From Treponema sp. (GTDB lineage: Bacteria > Spirochaetota > Spirochaetia > Treponematales > Breznakiellaceae), in assembly GCA_031276815.1 (NCBI GenBank), contig JAISMJ010000062.1, positions 1 to 39,862 on the forward strand: a stretch of 39,862 nucleotides of DNA. The letters run 5' to 3'. The position numbers and the translations under genes were made by a program. Every line of letters begins with the position of its first letter. Position 1 is the first letter of the stretch. Below the pieces are notes generated by a model. That model did not search any database and was not told the origin of the DNA. It saw only the letters and a list, made by a program, of their open reading frames with translations. Positions 36,982 to 39,862 of this stretch are shown here, piece by piece.

Positions 36982-38672
36982 ATAATTTTATCAAATATAC
37001 GTCTAGGACGTTCAATACGGTTTTGAACGATATAAATAAGTATCCGGAGATGACCGATAAACCGAATTGGTTCAAAACACTGGTCGCCGGCGTATCTGAT
37101 GTTATATCAATGCAGATAAACGCCGCCGCCAACAACGCCTTTTTACGCACCTGTTTTACAAAACAAGCCCTGATTGATATTTGCGAGCGTATGGGCTACG
37201 CTATCCCGTTTCACACGACCTCAAGCGGTACCATACTCTTTTACTTTAAGCCTGACGCGGCATACCCCAGACACATAGACAGGGTTAATCTGGCGGCGAC
37301 ATACGGCGGTATGCGGTTTGAAGCGCTCGCCCCCCTAGACTTTGACCTTGAACCGGTTCCCGTCACCATAGCCAATGACATAATCACCATAGCGGACAGG
37401 GCTACCGGCGAAAAAATACGGTTTACAAAGTACAACCCAACAACGGATTATTATTTAATACGGATTGACGCCGCGACATGCAAGATAGCGGCATCTTCAA
37501 AAAACGCCTTTCTAGGCGTCGCGGTCGCGGGATTGCCGGCAGGGTCTACGGATACGGTTACTCTCTATTCCGCCGCCGTAGGCATGATACAAGGGACGTA
37601 TAAAGACGCGGAACTGGGAAAAGTTGACACGGCGGATTTTCCAGAACTGTATCTTCCAGACAAATATATACTGCCTAACACGCTCACCATTACGGCAAAC
37701 GGCGACGACTACACGATAGTGGATACTTTGTTATTCAGCAATCAAAACGACGAGCATGTTCAATTTATCCGCAAAACAAATAACAATGCCTCCGTATTGT
37801 TTGGTAATAACAAGTACGGCAAAGTACCGCTTAACGCGGACATAACGGCGCATTATGTTTACGGCGGCGGCGCGGCAAGCAATGTAAAACACGCGGGCAT
37901 GATTGTCAACTACGCGGGTTCGGACTCATCTATAGAGGGGTGCGCTAATGCCACGCCGTTCATAGGCGGAGCCGATGAAGAAAACATTGATTCCGCCCGC
38001 CGTGTAGCCACGGGGGCGTTAAAGGCGCGCGACCGCTTTGTTACCGCCGAAGACGGTGAATTTATCGCCATGTCTTTAAGCGGTATTTCCCTTGCCAAAG
38101 TCATCCCCAATCCCTACGGTCCGCTCACGGCGCGGGTTGTCTGTATAGCGACAGGAGGCGGAAACCCGTCCGCGCAGATGAAATCAAACCTTCAAAAGTA
38201 TTTAATGGAGCGTTCCGTTCTCTCTTCAATAGCCGTATTTGTCGAGGACGCGGATATCATACATAATACTATTAGCGTTACGGCGAATATAAAATCAAGC
38301 TATGATAGAGATTTTATACGAAACCTTATCACTATAGGGTGTAAACTATTTTTTAGTGAGACCTGTATTGAAATCATGGAAACGTATAATTCTACCGGCA
38401 TAGATGACGCTAAAAAGAAAATAAGCGCTCTGTTTGGCATAAGCGTTTCCGAAACCATGAACGGCGCGCTGATTAAATTTTTTGAATATCTTAATAAATT
38501 CGGCTATAGAAAATTTGACGAAATTATTTATGAGAGCCAGTTTACCGCGTTTTTAACCGTTTCTATACAGGGGATTAATTACATCACCGTAAGCTCGCCG
38601 GTATTCCCCCGGATATTTTCAAACATACAAATCAGCGGGGTCGGCTCCGTATCGGTGAGCGTTTCCGTATGA
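36978..38672 (+). CDS. Baseplate wedge protein J (gpJ/gp6-like)
   Basis: GTG 36978 overlaps the preceding stop. The 564-residue protein has the Baseplate_J features: GGADEENIDSARRVATGALK, then ARDRFVTAEDGEFIAMSL, GISLAKVIPNPYGPLTARVV, and the later IIHNTISVTANIKSSYDRD strand pair. The D/E-S-x-x-x-R-R ... R-A-V/F-T-x-x-D-Y/G-E pattern is the family hallmark. It is longer than P2 gpJ (about 300) and near the size of larger myophage gp6-like wedges. It dimerises around the hub and triggers sheath contraction. Its stop overlaps the next start (ATGA). Confidence 0.85.
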   Translation: MNNFIKYTSRTFNTVLNDINKYPEMTDKPNWFKTLVAGVSDVISMQINAAANNAFLRTCFTKQALIDICERMGYAIPFHTTSSGTILFYFKPDAAYPRHIDRVNLAATYGGMRFEALAPLDFDLEPVPVTIANDIITIADRATGEKIRFTKYNPTTDYYLIRIDAATCKIAASSKNAFLGVAVAGLPAGSTDTVTLYSAAVGMIQGTYKDAELGKVDTADFPELYLPDKYILPNTLTITANGDDYTIVDTLLFSNQNDEHVQFIRKTNNNASVLFGNNKYGKVPLNADITAHYVYGGGAASNVKHAGMIVNYAGSDSSIEGCANATPFIGGADEENIDSARRVATGALKARDRFVTAEDGEFIAMSLSGISLAKVIPNPYGPLTARVVCIATGGGNPSAQMKSNLQKYLMERSVLSSIAVFVEDADIIHNTISVTANIKSSYDRDFIRNLITIGCKLFFSETCIEIMETYNSTGIDDAKKKISALFGISVSETMNGALIKFFEYLNKFGYRKFDEIIYESQFTAFLTVSIQGINYITVSSPVFPRIFSNIQISGVGSVSVSVSV

Positions 38673-39300
38673 AATATTTGATTCCTATACCGCATAGAGA
38701 CACTATACCGCCCTACGAAGATAGAGAGGTGTTGTGCCGTATGCTTGACGACATTTTTGGCGGGCTGTACAACGAGGCTGCCGGGTTAAACTTTTTGAAC
38801 GACCCGTTACGCTGTCCCTCCGTGTTTCTTGACGCGCTTGTTGAGGTAAAGACGGCGATTCGTCCCCCAACGACACGGAGACATCAAAACGAATTAAAGC
38901 ATATAACGCGCAAAACAGCGAATTTAAGAAATCGCTGTGGAAAACCGTCAAGAACCTTATTGACGGAGAGACAGGCGGACATGCGGCTATATATGACGAC
39001 AATGCCGTTGGGGACCGCGTGTGGCAGAGCGATGATACCGATATAATCAAAGACGGCGAGGTTATAGCGACCCAATGGCTGTCAGATTATAGCGGGTATA
39101 ATTATGGCATAGCGCTCTATTCAGATGATAGCAAGTATATATCACAATTTCAAATCAGAATTGACACCGGCGTGGCGTTGACCCAAGCGCGGATAGGGCG
39201 GGTATCAACGATAATCAAGACGCAATTACCGGCATATATAAATATTTTTATTGGGTATTTTGACGGAACTAATTTTATCACCTACAGGGAAATCTTTTAG
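38669..39300 (+). pseudogene. Baseplate/tail protein (gpI-like position), interrupted by a -1 shift
   Basis: From ATG 38669 the first frame reads a plausible protein up to about 38860 (MLDDIFGGLYNEAAGLNFLN ... VFLDALVEVKTAIR) and then becomes a run of Arg/Thr/Lys nonsense to a stop at 39046. The -1 frame continues the real protein: PNDTETSKRIKAYNAQNSEF, KKSLWKTVKNLIDGETGGHA, VWQSDDTDIIKDGEVIATQW and on to TAG 39298-39300. One missing base between 38846 and 38870, for example in the C5 run, rejoins the 210-residue product. No canonical slippery heptamer is seen. The position after gpJ is that of gpI-type tail-tip proteins. It is either mutated or a consensus error. Confidence 0.6.
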
Positions 39301-39308
39301 GAGTGTTT

Positions 39309-39862
39309 ATGCACGTAAACCATAGTAATTTTGACGTAACGGGCTCAACCCCGGCCGCAACGGGGGACCGAGAGTGGGCGCACGATTTTGTGCGTAATTT
39401 TCAATACTTGAGAGGTTTGGCGGGACTGCTCGGCAAAGGACTTTTAGGAGACGACCTTTTTTTATCAGGCGGACAAAATATTGTAAAAGTAGATAATAAC
39501 ACTGCGACCGTCAGCGAATTGCTGGGGATTTGCCGGGTTCCCGTAACCGTCCCCGATGACGAGGCGGGGTGGCGCATTCCGATGTCATACAAGCCGGACG
39601 ATATTTTTATGGCGGTTCGCGCGGAAAACAAAACTCTAGTATTTCCAAATGGAAACGGCGCGATAAAATTAAGTTTTGCCAATAAAATGGGCGGGCAGCG
39701 GACGCGCCGGTTTACGGGTGGAAACTACGTCTACTGCATGGCGGATGACGCGAATCTATCCGCGGACTCCAACAGCCCAACGCCGTATGAGTTGGTAGTG
39801 GCAACCTACACGGGAGCGGGAAGCAACCTCGTTATCAGCCCCGTAAAAACAGCCCTTCAAAA
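39309..39862 (+). CDS. Tail fibre or tail-tip protein, 5' part (runs off the window)
   Basis: AGGAG overlapping the preceding stop leads to ATG 39309, and the frame is open for 184 codons to the last base. The visible part reads MHVNHSNFDVTGSTPAATGD, WAHDFVRNFQYLRGLAGLLG, then DDLFLSGGQNIVKVDNNTAT and later beta-rich segments. It has no recognised domain. Being the first gene after the baseplate wedge genes it is likely to be a tail-tip, collar or fibre protein. The true length and C-terminal domain are outside the window. Confidence 0.65.
   Translation, partial: MHVNHSNFDVTGSTPAATGDREWAHDFVRNFQYLRGLAGLLGKGLLGDDLFLSGGQNIVKVDNNTATVSELLGICRVPVTVPDDEAGWRIPMSYKPDDIFMAVRAENKTLVFPNGNGAIKLSFANKMGGQRTRRFTGGNYVYCMADDANLSADSNSPTPYELVVATYTGAGSNLVISPVKTALQ

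Noticed and set aside
38846-38870. Programmed frameshift in the gpI-position gene
   Set aside because: GAG GTA AAG and CGT CCC CCA do not fit the X XXY YYZ rule; a mutation or consensus error is more likely.
39401-39682. Minus-strand ORF of 93 codons near the right edge
   Set aside because: It lies opposite the open plus-strand gene that starts at 39309, with no ribosome binding site.
1-39862. Integrase, attachment sites, repressor, tRNA genes or transposase
   Set aside because: I looked for them on both strands and saw no supporting motif, so lysogeny and a Mu-like lifestyle are not claimed.

Overview
The window is almost entirely the plus strand of a tailed phage or prophage with a contractile tail (myovirus type). 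All convincing genes run left to right, mostly with overlapping stop and start codons. There is no integrase, repressor, transposase, rRNA or tRNA gene and no clear host flank, so an integrated prophage cannot be told from a free phage. The host is probably a spirochaete, perhaps Treponema-like. This is inference from the DUF4116 repeat proteins at the left edge and from a small lysis-region protein of a kind I associate with spirochaetes; no marker gene is present.

Layout. 1-840: two DUF4116 repeat genes, the second broken by a one-base shift. 840-1351: a doubtful ORF and three consecutive perfect hairpins. 1352-6055: recombination and replication genes: two small genes, a P-loop ATPase split in two, an SSB-like protein, an SF2 helicase and a zinc-finger/SF3 primase-helicase. 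6056-6311: AT-rich DNA with four copies of a 14-bp palindromic element, a candidate origin or operator array. 6312-10069: VRR-NUC nuclease, a tiny membrane protein, a four-TM coiled-coil protein with a fresh internal duplication, and two DNA methyltransferases, one fused to a ParB domain. 10062-21145: terminases, portal, a giant MuF protein carrying two DdrB-like ParB modules, an exported accessory protein, protease-scaffold and major capsid protein. 21145-25672: capsid-associated proteins, a probable head fibre and an unusually placed lysis cassette. 25647-39862: head completion, tail sheath, tube, frameshifted tail-assembly chaperone, tape measure and baseplate, running off the right edge inside the next gene.

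The most unusual signals are: (1) two 138-residue reading frames that overlap almost completely in the lysis cassette, share one ribosome binding site through an ATGAATG double start, and both encode membrane coiled-coil proteins; (2) a textbook T TTT TTC slippery heptamer joining a two-CxxC tail chaperone to an extension just before the tape measure; (3) the MuF-DdrB-DdrB polyvalent protein, with a nearly identical 77-bp tract in both modules; (4) the nested palindromes after the primase gene; (5) an in-frame internal start for a separate scaffold. Four genes appear interrupted by single-base shifts; these may be real decay, recoding or consensus errors, and raw reads would decide.
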